From assembly GCF_044793635.1 (NCBI RefSeq), contig NZ_CP084992.1, positions 3,844,001 through 3,908,000 of the forward strand: a stretch of 64,000 bases of DNA, given 5' to 3'. The notes beneath the pieces were generated by a model. That model searched no databases. It was not told where the DNA came from and was given only the letters and a program-made list of their open reading frames with translations. Shown here piece after piece: positions 51,618 to 60,532 of the stretch; positions within the stretch are counted from its first letter, which is position 1; the number at the start of each line of letters is the position of its first letter. The position numbers and the translations under genes were made by a program. Source of the stretch: Virgibacillus_F necropolis_A (GTDB taxonomy: Bacteria; Bacillota; Bacilli; Bacillales; Amphibacillaceae).

Positions 51618-52001
51618 ATGTGGAGCGTTATTACCTATATTATTGCCAGTGCTTTAACAGTTCCGTTTGTCATAACATGGGTCATTTATAAATGGAATCG
51701 GGTGAATAAAAAAACCAGATTATATGCATTCCACAAGGCGGTTACATGGACTAATATACTGTATATCTTATCCGTTATGATGCTGTGCAAAGTCATTTTT
51801 GATCATTTTTTTATTGGATATATTTTAGTTTTTCATATCTTACTTTTGTCGATCATTATTATACACCAGCGTATTAATCATACAGAGGTTATTTTTGGTA
51901 GAGCTTGGAAAATTGTTTGGCGTTTTAGTTTCCTGCTATTTTCTTTTTTGTATTTTGCCCTGATTTTATATGGTATCATTCATCGATTACTCTTCTTATA
52001 A
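51618..52001 (+). CDS. DUF3397 membrane protein
   Basis: A 127-residue protein with four membrane helices. DUF3397 genes are conserved between panE and bshC in Bacilli. It starts 2 nt after the panE stop, so the two are translationally coupled. The function is unknown. Confidence 0.82.
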   Translation: MWSVITYIIASALTVPFVITWVIYKWNRVNKKTRLYAFHKAVTWTNILYILSVMMLCKVIFDHFFIGYILVFHILLLSIIIIHQRINHTEVIFGRAWKIVWRFSFLLFSFLYFALILYGIIHRLLFL

Positions 52002-52093
52002 ATACATTGGTAAACAGATTTCATGAAATTTCCTTTCAAATTATGTAGAATACAAAGAGCACCATTAAGATTAATTAAAGGAGCATGTAATTT

Positions 52094-53719
52094 ATGCGCG
52101 TTCACTCTATCAATTTACACACACAAAACAAATTTATTAAAGACTATAGAGATAAAAATGATAAAATCATGCAACATTTTGATTATAATCCATTTGAATC
52201 CGATGTTTTTCAAAAACGTTTCGAGGATTTAAAACATAAAAATATAAATCGAAATCAATTAGCTGATGTATTACATACAATCAATGAAAAATGGAATGCT
52301 CCTGAAAGCACAATAGAAAATATTGAGCGTTTGCGGGCGACAAATAGTCTAGTAGTAATTGCCGGACAGCAGGCTGGTCTGTTAACAGGACCTATGTATA
52401 CGATCAATAAAGCAATATCAGTTATTCATCTAGCGAGGCAGCAGGAAGAGCGGCTTCAGGTCCCGGTAATACCTGTGTTTTGGATAGCGGGGGAAGACCA
52501 TGATTTTGATGAAATAAATCATATTTTTCTATCCGACACATCAAAGATGAAGAAATATACATTATTACAGCGTGAAATAGAAAAGAAAGCAGTTTCGAAT
52601 ATAGCTATTGATGATGTACAAGCAAATAAATGGTTGGATAAGCTGTTTGTAGAATTGAATGAAACATTATATACAAAAGAATTATACGATACATTAAAGA
52701 CGTTTTTGAATGAATCAGAAACATACGTTGATTTTTTTGCAAAGCTAATCTATTGGCTGTTTAATGATGAGGGGTTGGTATTAGTTGATTCTAATCATAG
52801 TCAGCTTCGACACATTGAAAGTAGCTATTTTGAAAACCTGATTGACAATCAATCTAAGACGACACACGCTATAAACTGCTCTTATGAGGAAATTATAAAG
52901 CAAGGGTATTCTCTTTCTATTGATGTTGGTGCGAGGGATGCGAATTTATTTTATCAGAACGGAAGTGAACGTGTATTATTAGTTCGCGATGACCATGATA
53001 ATTGGGTTGGTAAAAATAATGAGGTAAATTTTAGTACAGAAGAAATATTAAGCATTGCCAGAAATAAACCAGAATTACTTAGTAATAATGTAATGACAAG
53101 ACCACTAATGCAGGAAATGCTTTTTCCATCTCTAGCATTCATTGGCGGTCCAGGTGAAATTAGTTATTGGTCGGTTTTGAAGAAGGCTTTCCACGCAAAT
53201 AACATGAAGATGCCACCCGTTGTCCCTAGGTTGTCCTTTACATTTATGGAACGGCATGTAGAAAAATTATTAAATAAATACCATATAGATTCGGAACATG
53301 CCATAAATAAAGGCGTACTGGATGTGAAAAATAAATGGTTAGAGGATAAATATAGTCCTCCTGTTAACCAATTAACAAATCAACTCAAGAAAACGATTGA
53401 TGAGGCACATCAACCACTTCGAGAACTAGCAGGATCTATCCAATCTGATCTTGGTGATTTAGCTAATAAAAATCTTGATTATTTGTATAGAGAAGTTGAT
53501 TTTCTAGAAAAAAGGATTGTAAAAACAATTGAAGAAAAGTATGCATTAGAGATTAATGAATTTAATTTACTTCAATTAACCTTACATCCAAATGATGGTT
53601 TACAGGAAAGAGTTTGGAATCCTTTGACATGGATGAATAAGCATGGAAGACATTTTATTAAACAGTTATCCGATCAAAATTGTTCCTATGAACAAGAACA
53701 TTTTCTCGTTTACCTGTAA
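52094..53719 (+). CDS. bshC: Bacillithiol biosynthesis cysteine-adding enzyme
   Basis: Adds cysteine to GlcN-malate in the last step of bacillithiol synthesis. 541 residues with VIAGQQAGLLTGPMYTI (about 86-102), FWIAGEDHDFDEINH, FIGGPGEISYW and a long C-terminal coiled coil (about 435-490). AAAGGAG lies 10 nt before the ATG. It shows that this organism uses bacillithiol, the low-molecular-weight thiol of Firmicutes. Its place before mraZ is conserved in Bacillus. Confidence 0.95.
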   Translation: MRVHSINLHTQNKFIKDYRDKNDKIMQHFDYNPFESDVFQKRFEDLKHKNINRNQLADVLHTINEKWNAPESTIENIERLRATNSLVVIAGQQAGLLTGPMYTINKAISVIHLARQQEERLQVPVIPVFWIAGEDHDFDEINHIFLSDTSKMKKYTLLQREIEKKAVSNIAIDDVQANKWLDKLFVELNETLYTKELYDTLKTFLNESETYVDFFAKLIYWLFNDEGLVLVDSNHSQLRHIESSYFENLIDNQSKTTHAINCSYEEIIKQGYSLSIDVGARDANLFYQNGSERVLLVRDDHDNWVGKNNEVNFSTEEILSIARNKPELLSNNVMTRPLMQEMLFPSLAFIGGPGEISYWSVLKKAFHANNMKMPPVVPRLSFTFMERHVEKLLNKYHIDSEHAINKGVLDVKNKWLEDKYSPPVNQLTNQLKKTIDEAHQPLRELAGSIQSDLGDLANKNLDYLYREVDFLEKRIVKTIEEKYALEINEFNLLQLTLHPNDGLQERVWNPLTWMNKHGRHFIKQLSDQNCSYEQEHFLVYL

Positions 53720-53789
53720 GAATTATAATTGCTACCACTTTCCACCACACTTCTATAAAAAGCTGTTTTAATTAGTGTTACTACACATG

Positions 53790-53851
53790 AAATATTTCTA
53801 TATTTCCTGATCTGTAAACAATGACCAGGAAATCATAGGAATATTTTTTTG
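53790..53851 (+). terminator. Long imperfect terminator after bshC
   Basis: AATATTTCTATATTTCCTG (53791-53809) pairs with CAGGAAATCATAGGAATATT, with two small mismatches, followed by seven T. Confidence 0.85.
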
Positions 53852-53941
53852 CGTAAAAACCTTAATGAGACAGTGTTTTTTGTTTGTAAAAAGGACTTCT
53901 TACTCATTTTCCGATTTGCCTAGAAAAAGTTTAAAAATTAA

Positions 53942-53966
53942 GTGGTGAATAGTGGGGGAATGTGGT
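53942..53966 (+). promoter_or_regulatory. MraZ operator: three direct repeats at 10-bp period
   Basis: GTGGT (53942-53946), GTGGG (53952-53956) and GTGGT (53962-53966) recur exactly every 10 bp just before mraZ. MraZ proteins bind such TGG-type direct repeats at this spacing upstream of their own gene. A further GTGGGG (53985-53990) is out of phase and belongs to the ribosome site. Confidence 0.7.
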
Positions 53967-53998
53967 AACATGTTTATATGGAAAGTGGGGAGAACCAT

Positions 53999-54430
53999 AT
54001 GTTCATGGGCGAATTTCAACATAACATTGACACAAAAGGGAGAATAATTGTGCCTGCCAAGTTCCGTGAAGGTCTTGGGGATCGTTTTGTTGTGACTCGT
54101 GGATTAGACAAATGTTTATTTGCATATCCTATGGACGAATGGAAGCTTCTCGAAGAAAAACTAAAGAAACTCCCACTTACAAAGAAAGATGCTAGAGCGT
54201 TTACTCGATTTTTCTTTTCTGGAGCAATTGAGTGTGAAGTGGATAATCAGGGTAGAATAAATATTCCACAACCACTTCGAAATTACGCAGTATTAAGTAA
54301 GGAGTGTGTCGTTATTGGTGTATCTAACCGAATTGAATTTTGGGCTAGCGAAAATTGGGAAGACTACTTTAATGATTCCGAGGAATCATTCGCTGAGATT
54401 GCCGAGAACCTCATGGATTTTGATATTTAA
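53999..54430 (+). CDS. mraZ: MraZ, DNA-binding regulator of the dcw cluster
   Basis: An AbrB-like protein of 143 residues with two related halves (MGEFQHNIDTKGRIIVPAKFR and GAIECEVDNQGRINIPQPLR), the two DXXXR motifs both kept. It represses or tunes the dcw operon by binding repeats upstream. I start at the ATG at 53999 (MFMGEFQHN) because GTGGGGAG lies 6 nt upstream; the frame is open 7 codons further. First gene of the dcw cluster. Confidence 0.95.
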   Translation: MFMGEFQHNIDTKGRIIVPAKFREGLGDRFVVTRGLDKCLFAYPMDEWKLLEEKLKKLPLTKKDARAFTRFFFSGAIECEVDNQGRINIPQPLRNYAVLSKECVVIGVSNRIEFWASENWEDYFNDSEESFAEIAENLMDFDI

Positions 54431-54435
54431 ACCGA

Positions 54436-54471
54436 AAGAGCAAGCGCCCGTTAATTGGCGCTTGCGCCGGA
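54436..54471. repeat. Family B minimal fragment, copy B4
   Basis: GCAAGCGCCCGTTAATTGGCGCTTGC is a small palindrome whose left half equals the B2 left end. It lies in the 76-bp gap between mraZ and rsmH without a T-run, so the transcript can continue. Confidence 0.65.
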
Positions 54472-54506
54472 CGATAATTTAGTAAAGAAAAAGCGGGTGT
54501 GTATCC

Positions 54507-55484
54507 ATGTTCAACCATTACAGTGTATTAAAAGAAGAAACTATAAACGGGCTAAAGATATCACCAAACGGTACATATGTAGATTGTACGGTTGGTGGTG
54601 GAGGGCACTCTGAACAGATTGCAAGTAAACTACATGACAACGGGTTATTAGTTGCTTTTGATCAGGATATGGATGCGTTACATGCTGCGAAAGAAAAGTT
54701 GAATGATTTTCATGAAAAAATACAATTTATACACACAAACTTTCGCAACCTAGAAGCGGAACTGATAAGAAATGACATTACCAACATTGATGGCATACTA
54801 TTTGATTTAGGTGTATCATCTCCTCAGCTTGATCGGGGAGAGCGTGGATTTAGTTATCAGCATGATGCATACCTCGATATGCGAATGAATCAGGAGCAAA
54901 GTCTGAACGCACATGAAATCGTAAATACGTGGCCATATCAAAAGCTGATAAAGATATTCTTTGCATATGGTGAAGAAAAATTTTCCAAGCAAATCGCAAG
55001 GAAGATAGAAGCTTATCGCGAAAAAGAGACAATTAATACAACACATCAATTAGTTGAAATCATAAAGGATGCGATACCAGCAGCTGCAAGGCGGACAGGT
55101 GGACATCCAGCTAAACGAATTTTTCAAGCTTTACGGGTCGCAGTTAATGATGAATTAGCAGTTTTTAATGATGCATTACATCAAGCGGCACGAATGGTTA
55201 GTGTAGGCGGAAGAATAGTTGTTATAACGTTTCAATCACTGGAGGATAGAATTTGTAAACAAGCCTTCAAAAAATGGAGCACTACAAAACCGGTACCAAA
55301 AAATTTACCTATTATTCCTGAATCACATGAAGCACCATTTAAAATCATTACACGCAAACCAATTATTGCAAATGATGATGAACTTGAAGAGAATCGAAGG
55401 TCAAGATCAGCTAAGTTAAGAATTATTGAAAAGGTTAAACCATGGAACGCGGAATTTACTTATATGGAAGGGTGGAATAAATAA
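54507..55484 (+). CDS. rsmH: 16S rRNA (cytosine1402-N4)-methyltransferase RsmH
   Basis: SAM-dependent methyltransferase (MraW) of 325 residues. Motif I is YVDCTVGGGGHSEQIA and LFDLGVSSPQLDRGERGFSY follows. AAAAAGCGGGTG precedes the ATG. Its stop overlaps the ftsL start by one base (TAATG). Confidence 0.96.
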   Translation: MFNHYSVLKEETINGLKISPNGTYVDCTVGGGGHSEQIASKLHDNGLLVAFDQDMDALHAAKEKLNDFHEKIQFIHTNFRNLEAELIRNDITNIDGILFDLGVSSPQLDRGERGFSYQHDAYLDMRMNQEQSLNAHEIVNTWPYQKLIKIFFAYGEEKFSKQIARKIEAYREKETINTTHQLVEIIKDAIPAAARRTGGHPAKRIFQALRVAVNDELAVFNDALHQAARMVSVGGRIVVITFQSLEDRICKQAFKKWSTTKPVPKNLPIIPESHEAPFKIITRKPIIANDDELEENRRSRSAKLRIIEKVKPWNAEFTYMEGWNK

Positions 55485-55858
55485 TGAGCGCAAGTCATGC
55501 CCGGAGTTGGCAACAACAAACACAAACTACTGCACCGAAAAAAGACAAACAGGTTGTAATAAAGGTAAAAAAACAAAGCTGGATTACAAAAGGTGAAAAG
55601 GTACTATATTCACTAGTAGGTACATGTTTGATTACAGCGGCTATGTATATGGTATCTTTCGCTTCTTCCACAGACACGATTAATAGGGATTTGCAAGCAC
55701 TTCAAAATGATGTGCAAAAACAACAGGTTTTGAATGAAGGGTTACTTTTTGAAAAAAAAGAGTTGAGCAGACCGGAAAGAATCGTTAAAATAGCTAAGGA
55801 AAACGGGTTACAAATACAAGATGCAGAAATTAAGCAAGTTAGTGTTTTAAACAAATAA
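55484..55858 (+). CDS. ftsL: Cell division protein FtsL
   Basis: A 124-residue bitopic protein: basic cytoplasmic N-terminus, one membrane helix (about 41-60) and an external leucine-zipper coiled coil (about 65-110, with ERIVKIAKENGL). It forms a complex with DivIC and PBP2B at the septum. It overlaps rsmH by 1 nt and precedes pbpB by 18 nt. Confidence 0.92.
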   Translation: MSASHARSWQQQTQTTAPKKDKQVVIKVKKQSWITKGEKVLYSLVGTCLITAAMYMVSFASSTDTINRDLQALQNDVQKQQVLNEGLLFEKKELSRPERIVKIAKENGLQIQDAEIKQVSVLNK

Positions 55859-55876
55859 GCAGGGTGGATATTTGTC

Positions 55877-58087
55877 ATGAAAAAGAATAGGACAACACAT
55901 TTGATGGCTGGAGTATTAATCCTTGTATTCGTCTCGATTTTTCTAATTTTGACAGGTAGGTTCATGTACATACAGGCTACTGGTGAAATTAACGGTGTCT
56001 CGTTAGACGAATGGGCAGACAGAAAACGTACATCCTCTTATTCTCTCGATTCGGAACGTGGCAAAATACTAGATAGTAATGGTATGACATTGGCATATGA
56101 TCGACCTACTTTTAAAATACAAGCGATAGTTAAAGAATCATTCTCGCAGCATGTTAAAAATCCTGAAAAAACTGCTGAGATGTTGGCTCCTCTATTAGAT
56201 ATGAAGGAACAAGATATTCTTGAACGTTTAGAATCTGGAATTGAGAATGATAAGTTCCAGGTTGAATTTGGGTCAGATGGAAAAGAACTTTCACAAGATA
56301 CGAAGGATAAAATTGAAGACCTTGACTTACCTGGAATTACATTTGAAAAAAACTCCATACGTTATTATCCTAATGGAATGTTTGCATCACGGATAATTGG
56401 TTTTGCTCAAAAAAAGGAAGGGAAAATTTCCGGGATAGCAGGTATTGAAAGAAAAATGAACGATGTTTTAGGTGGTGAGGACGGCCATATTTCATACCAG
56501 CGTGATAAATATGGAACGAAATTATTAGACCCAAATGAGGTTGTCAAAAAACCAGAAGACGGCGATAATGTTTACTTAACGATTAATCAAAAGATACAAA
56601 CTTTGTTAGAGGATACACTTTCACAAGTAAGCAAAGAGTATGATCCAGAGCGTATAACAGCAATAGTAATGGATCCAAAAACCGGTGAGATTGTAGCGAT
56701 GGGTAATCGGCCGAGCTATAACCCTAATAATCCTGCTAATGTAGAGAATTGGTACAATGATGCAATTTCAACACCATATGAGCCGGGTTCTACAATGAAG
56801 ATGTTTACGTGGGCTGCTGCGATTGATTCAGGAAACTATAATGGAAATGCACTTTTTCAATCTGGTAGCTATCGAGCTTTACCCAATATTAAGAAAGTTA
56901 GCGATTATAATAATGGGGAAGGTTGGGGGATGATTTCTTTTGATGATGGCCTTAGACATTCTTCCAACGTTGCGGCAGCAAAGCTTTTATGGGAATATAT
57001 GGGTCCGGAAACTTATTTGGATTATTTTAAGGCTTTTGGATTTGATGAAAAAACAGGGATAGATCTACCAAGTGAAGCTACTGGTCAGTTAGTTTACAAT
57101 TACCCAATTGAGAAAATTACCGCAGCGTTTGGACAAGGTACAACTGTAACTGCAATTCAACAAATGAAAGCTGCTACTGCAATAGCAAATGATGGTAAAA
57201 TGATGAAGCCTTATGTGATAAAAGAAGTAGTCGATTCAAGTACTGGTAAAACATTAAAAGAAAAATCCCCTGAGGTAGTCGGACAACCTATTTCTAAGGA
57301 AACTGCCGATCATGTAAAAGAATTACTTGGCACTGTTGTAACTGATGGAACTGGTAAGAACTATAAACTGGACGAATATTCTGTTGCTGGTAAAACAGGG
57401 ACTGCAGAATATATCAACCCTGAAACAGGGAATTACATGACAGGGCACGATAATTATATTTTCTCCTTTTTAGGGATGGCACCAAAAGATGATCCAAAAC
57501 TAATGATGTATGTTTCTGTTAAGCAGCCCGAATTGGATCATGAAGCTGGTTCAATTCCTGTATCATTTATATTCAAAAATGTAATGAAAAAAGGTTTACA
57601 TTACTTGAATATCAATCCAGATAAAGTAACAACCGACAAAGCATCAATTGTTAAAATTCCTGAAATAATAGGTGAAGAAACAAAAGATGTGAAAGATCAG
57701 TTATCTAAATTGGGCTTTAAGCATATAATGGTTATTGGTAATGGTGATGAAATTGTAAATGCCAGCGCACGCAAAGGGGAAGAAATCATAGCGAACAATC
57801 AGATCTTATTGATAACAGATAAACCAACTATGCCTGATATAAAAGGCTGGTCAATGCGTGAGGTCTATAAATTAGCCGATTTGATTGGTTTGAAGGTTGA
57901 AACGATGGGTAATGGATATGTGGTGAAACAAAGCATTAAAAAAGGTACAGCAATTAAAGAGAACGATTATTTAGGTGTTGAACTTAAATTACCTGATAGG
58001 AAGAAAAAAGAGACTGAGGATGAAAAGGAAAGCATAAAAGAAGCACAAAAAGAAGAAAACGCTATGGACGAATCAACAGGTGAATAA
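55877..58087 (+). CDS. pbpB: Penicillin-binding protein 2B (septal transpeptidase)
   Basis: Class B PBP of 736 residues: N-terminal membrane helix (about 9-31), dimerisation domain (DSERGKILDSNG), transpeptidase domain with SXXK in PGSTMKMF (near residue 306), SSN (near 360) and KTGT (near 505), and two C-terminal PASTA domains (IPEIIGEE... and MPDIKGWS...). A highly charged tail follows. It pairs with FtsW for septal wall synthesis; ftsW lies 30 kb upstream here. Order rsmH-ftsL-pbpB is standard. Confidence 0.95.
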   Translation: MKKNRTTHLMAGVLILVFVSIFLILTGRFMYIQATGEINGVSLDEWADRKRTSSYSLDSERGKILDSNGMTLAYDRPTFKIQAIVKESFSQHVKNPEKTAEMLAPLLDMKEQDILERLESGIENDKFQVEFGSDGKELSQDTKDKIEDLDLPGITFEKNSIRYYPNGMFASRIIGFAQKKEGKISGIAGIERKMNDVLGGEDGHISYQRDKYGTKLLDPNEVVKKPEDGDNVYLTINQKIQTLLEDTLSQVSKEYDPERITAIVMDPKTGEIVAMGNRPSYNPNNPANVENWYNDAISTPYEPGSTMKMFTWAAAIDSGNYNGNALFQSGSYRALPNIKKVSDYNNGEGWGMISFDDGLRHSSNVAAAKLLWEYMGPETYLDYFKAFGFDEKTGIDLPSEATGQLVYNYPIEKITAAFGQGTTVTAIQQMKAATAIANDGKMMKPYVIKEVVDSSTGKTLKEKSPEVVGQPISKETADHVKELLGTVVTDGTGKNYKLDEYSVAGKTGTAEYINPETGNYMTGHDNYIFSFLGMAPKDDPKLMMYVSVKQPELDHEAGSIPVSFIFKNVMKKGLHYLNINPDKVTTDKASIVKIPEIIGEETKDVKDQLSKLGFKHIMVIGNGDEIVNASARKGEEIIANNQILLITDKPTMPDIKGWSMREVYKLADLIGLKVETMGNGYVVKQSIKKGTAIKENDYLGVELKLPDRKKKETEDEKESIKEAQKEENAMDESTGE

Positions 58088-58125
58088 GGATCTATCAGTG
58101 ACTATTAGTGGCCTGCGCTTTTTTT

Positions 58126-58402
58126 GTACGCCACTGACCAGTCGCCTGCGCTTTTCTTGTCTAGCTGCGGCTCCTAGAAGCTGCCGTCATAAGCAATTGA
58201 CACTCCAAACGCCAAAAACCAGGCGTTTTGCGGTCTCTTGCTTATGCGTCCGCTTCTAACCAGTCGCCTGCGCTTTTCTATGTCTAGCTGCGGCTCCTAG
58301 CGGCTAGCAAATAGGTAGTCATGATGAATGTACGTACAGTTCAACGTACTTTCACATGCCTATCTATTTGTACGCCGCTGAACAGTCGCCTCCGCTTTTC
58401 TA
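58126..58402 (-). repeat. Family C hairpin repeats, one partial and two full units
   Basis: Read on the minus strand each unit is AAAAGCGNAGGCGACTG, a variable hairpin, then CTAGGAGCCGCAGCTAGACA. Unit b (about 58157-58278) has the AGAAGC/GCTTCT and CATAAGCAA/TTGCTTATG stem of the copy at 41.4 kb but a different inner hairpin (AACGCC/GGCGTT). Unit c (58279-58402) has an entirely different apex with AAATAG/CTATCTATTT. A partial third unit lies at 58126-58156. The repeats separate pbpB from spoVD. Confidence 0.8.
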
Positions 58403-58415
58403 TGTACAGACAGTG

Positions 58416-58444
58416 TTCTATTTAGTTTTTTTCAATCATATAGT
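58416..58444 (+). promoter_or_regulatory. Candidate sigma-E promoter of spoVD
   Basis: TTCTATT (58416-58422) and CATATAGT (58437-58444) have 14-bp spacing, close to the sigma-E consensus. spoVD is sigma-E-dependent in B. subtilis. It lies between repeat family C and the gene. Confidence 0.5.
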
Positions 58445-58479
58445 GGATACAAGCCTACCTATCGAGAAGGGGATGGAGT

Positions 58480-60408
58480 ATGAAACGTGTATCTACTGTA
58501 ACAGTGAGAAAACGAATAGTCGCTGTCTTTTTAATTGGATTGTTAGTATTTACCATGATCAACCTGCGCCTAGGATATGTGCAATTTTTTCTTGCCGATG
58601 AACTGATAGCTAAGGCAAATGATTTATGGAGTAGAGATGTTACATTTGAGGCGGAACGCGGAAAAATATTAGATGTAAATGGTGATGTTCTTACAAAGAA
58701 CGTATCCGCACCAACTGTAGTTCTTGCCCCGAGCCAGATAGAAGACCCAAAGGATACAGCAGAAAAATTGGCGAAAGTGCTGGGTATTAGCGTTGAAAGA
58801 GCATATGAAAAGGTAACCGAAAATAGCAGCAAGGTTAATATTCGTCCAGAGGGCATAAAAATTTCTGAGAAACAGGAAAAAGCGTTGCAAACATATAATA
58901 TGGAAGGTGTATATCTTGCAAAGGATTCCAAACGGTATTATCCACATGGTGCTTATTTGTCACATGTGTTAGGTTTTACTGGAATAGATAATCAGGGGTT
59001 AATGGGGCTGGAGCTTTATTACGATGATAAGCTTAGTGGAACACCAGGAAGTCTTTCGTATTTTTCAACAGGAAAAGGTGCTCGTTTGGATGAACCTGCA
59101 GACGTCTACAAGCCACCAGTAGATGGATTAACATTGAAAACCACCATCCATTCAAAGGTGCAAACGATAATAGAGCGTGAACTGGATTTAGCTGTTGCAA
59201 AATATTCGCCAGATGGGGCTACCGCAATAGCTGTTAATCCTAAAACGGGCGGAATACTGGCAATGGCGTCACGTCCTAATTTCAAACCTGGAAAATACAA
59301 GAAGTTTGACCCAACTATTTATAGTCGGAATTTGCCTATTTGGAGTACGTATGAACCAGGCTCGACTTTTAAGATTATTACATTAGCAGCGGCACTAGAA
59401 GAGAATGTCGTTGACTTAAAAGCGGATACGTTTAATGATGATGGAGATATTTCTGTTTCCGGTACTGAGTTACATTGCTGGAAATCCGGTGGTCATGGCC
59501 ATCAATCCTATTTAGAAGTAGTTCAAAACTCATGTAACCCCGGGTTTGTTAGTCTTGGAATGAAGCTTGGTCAGGAAAAACTGTTCTCCTATATTCGGGA
59601 TTTTGGATTCGGTGAGGAAACTGGAATTGATCTACAAGGGGAAAGTAGTGGTATTCTCTTTAAGCCAGAACAAGTTGGTCCTGTTGAACTTGCGACTACT
59701 TCATTTGGTCAAGGGGTATCTGTTACCCCAATTCAACAGGTAATGGCTGTAGCGGCTACTGTAAATGGTGGCAATTTAATGGAACCACATATTGCAAAGG
59801 AATGGATTGATCCCGTAACGAAAGAGGTAGTGGACACCATAGAACCTAAGTTGGTGGACAGTGTAATCTCGGAATCTACCTCAGAAAAAATTCGACATGC
59901 CTTAGAGAGTGTAGTTGCCAAGGGAACTGGTCGCCCTGCCTTTGTTGAAGGGTACCGTGTTGGAGGTAAAACTGGTACTGCTCAAAAGGTAGGTCCGGAT
60001 GGAAGGTACATGCAAAATAATTACGTCCTGTCATTTATCGGTTTTGCACCTGCGGATGATCCAGAAATTGTTGTGTATGTAGCGATTGATAATCCAAAAA
60101 ATACGGTTCAATTTGGTGGGGTAGTAGCAGCTCCTATTGTAGGAACAATTATTGGAGATAGTTTAAGTGCTATGGGAGTCGAGAAGCGTACCGATGGATT
60201 AGCAAAAGAGTACAAATGGCCAGAACAACCAAAGGTAACGGTTCCTGATTTAATCGGACTGAAGAAAAGCGAACTAGTGCAATACCAAACAAATTTATCC
60301 ATTAAATCGAGTGGTTCAGGTAAGTATATTATTGATCAGGAACCAAGTGCCGGAACGAAAGTAAAAGAAGGCTCCAATATTAGAATTTATTTGTCAAATA
60401 AAAAGTAA
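58480..60408 (+). CDS. spoVD: SpoVD, sporulation-specific penicillin-binding protein
   Basis: Class B PBP of 642 residues needed for spore cortex synthesis with the SEDS protein SpoVE. N-terminal helix (about 11-31), dimerisation domain (EAERGKILDVNG), transpeptidase domain with STFK (near residue 294), SCN (near 349) and KTGT (near 496), one C-terminal PASTA domain (VTVPDLIGLKKSEL...). Two Cys at HCWKSGG and SCNPGF are the pair kept reduced by StoA in B. subtilis. One PASTA and the place behind pbpB identify it. Confidence 0.95.
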   Translation: MKRVSTVTVRKRIVAVFLIGLLVFTMINLRLGYVQFFLADELIAKANDLWSRDVTFEAERGKILDVNGDVLTKNVSAPTVVLAPSQIEDPKDTAEKLAKVLGISVERAYEKVTENSSKVNIRPEGIKISEKQEKALQTYNMEGVYLAKDSKRYYPHGAYLSHVLGFTGIDNQGLMGLELYYDDKLSGTPGSLSYFSTGKGARLDEPADVYKPPVDGLTLKTTIHSKVQTIIERELDLAVAKYSPDGATAIAVNPKTGGILAMASRPNFKPGKYKKFDPTIYSRNLPIWSTYEPGSTFKIITLAAALEENVVDLKADTFNDDGDISVSGTELHCWKSGGHGHQSYLEVVQNSCNPGFVSLGMKLGQEKLFSYIRDFGFGEETGIDLQGESSGILFKPEQVGPVELATTSFGQGVSVTPIQQVMAVAATVNGGNLMEPHIAKEWIDPVTKEVVDTIEPKLVDSVISESTSEKIRHALESVVAKGTGRPAFVEGYRVGGKTGTAQKVGPDGRYMQNNYVLSFIGFAPADDPEIVVYVAIDNPKNTVQFGGVVAAPIVGTIIGDSLSAMGVEKRTDGLAKEYKWPEQPKVTVPDLIGLKKSELVQYQTNLSIKSSGSGKYIIDQEPSAGTKVKEGSNIRIYLSNKK

Positions 60409-60428
60409 TCGTGAAACAGGTCAAAAAC

Positions 60429-60437
60429 TGGTATAAT
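60429..60437 (+). promoter_or_regulatory. Candidate extended -10 promoter of murE
   Basis: TGGTATAAT is an extended -10 (TG-N-TATAAT). A good -35 is missing. It gives murE its own start, independent of the sporulation promoter of spoVD. Confidence 0.5.
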
Positions 60438-60466
60438 ATACTGGGCTTAAATTGATTAAAAATAAA

Positions 60467-60488
60467 AAGAGGGTGTATCAACCCTCTT
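60467..60488 (+). other. Hairpin in the murE leader
   Basis: A perfect 8-bp stem AAGAGGGT/ACCCTCTT with a 6-nt loop, followed by AAATATTTAT. It could end the spoVD transcript weakly or act in the murE leader; the T content is too low for a confident terminator. Confidence 0.45.
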
Positions 60489-60532
60489 AAATATTTATGA
60501 GAAACAGAATACATATGGTTAGGATGAATGCG

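Noticed and set aside
58126..58402. CRISPR-like tandem repeat
   Set aside because: The units are long, imperfect and palindromic throughout, there are only two or three, and no cas genes are nearby. They match the intergenic repeat at 41.4 kb.
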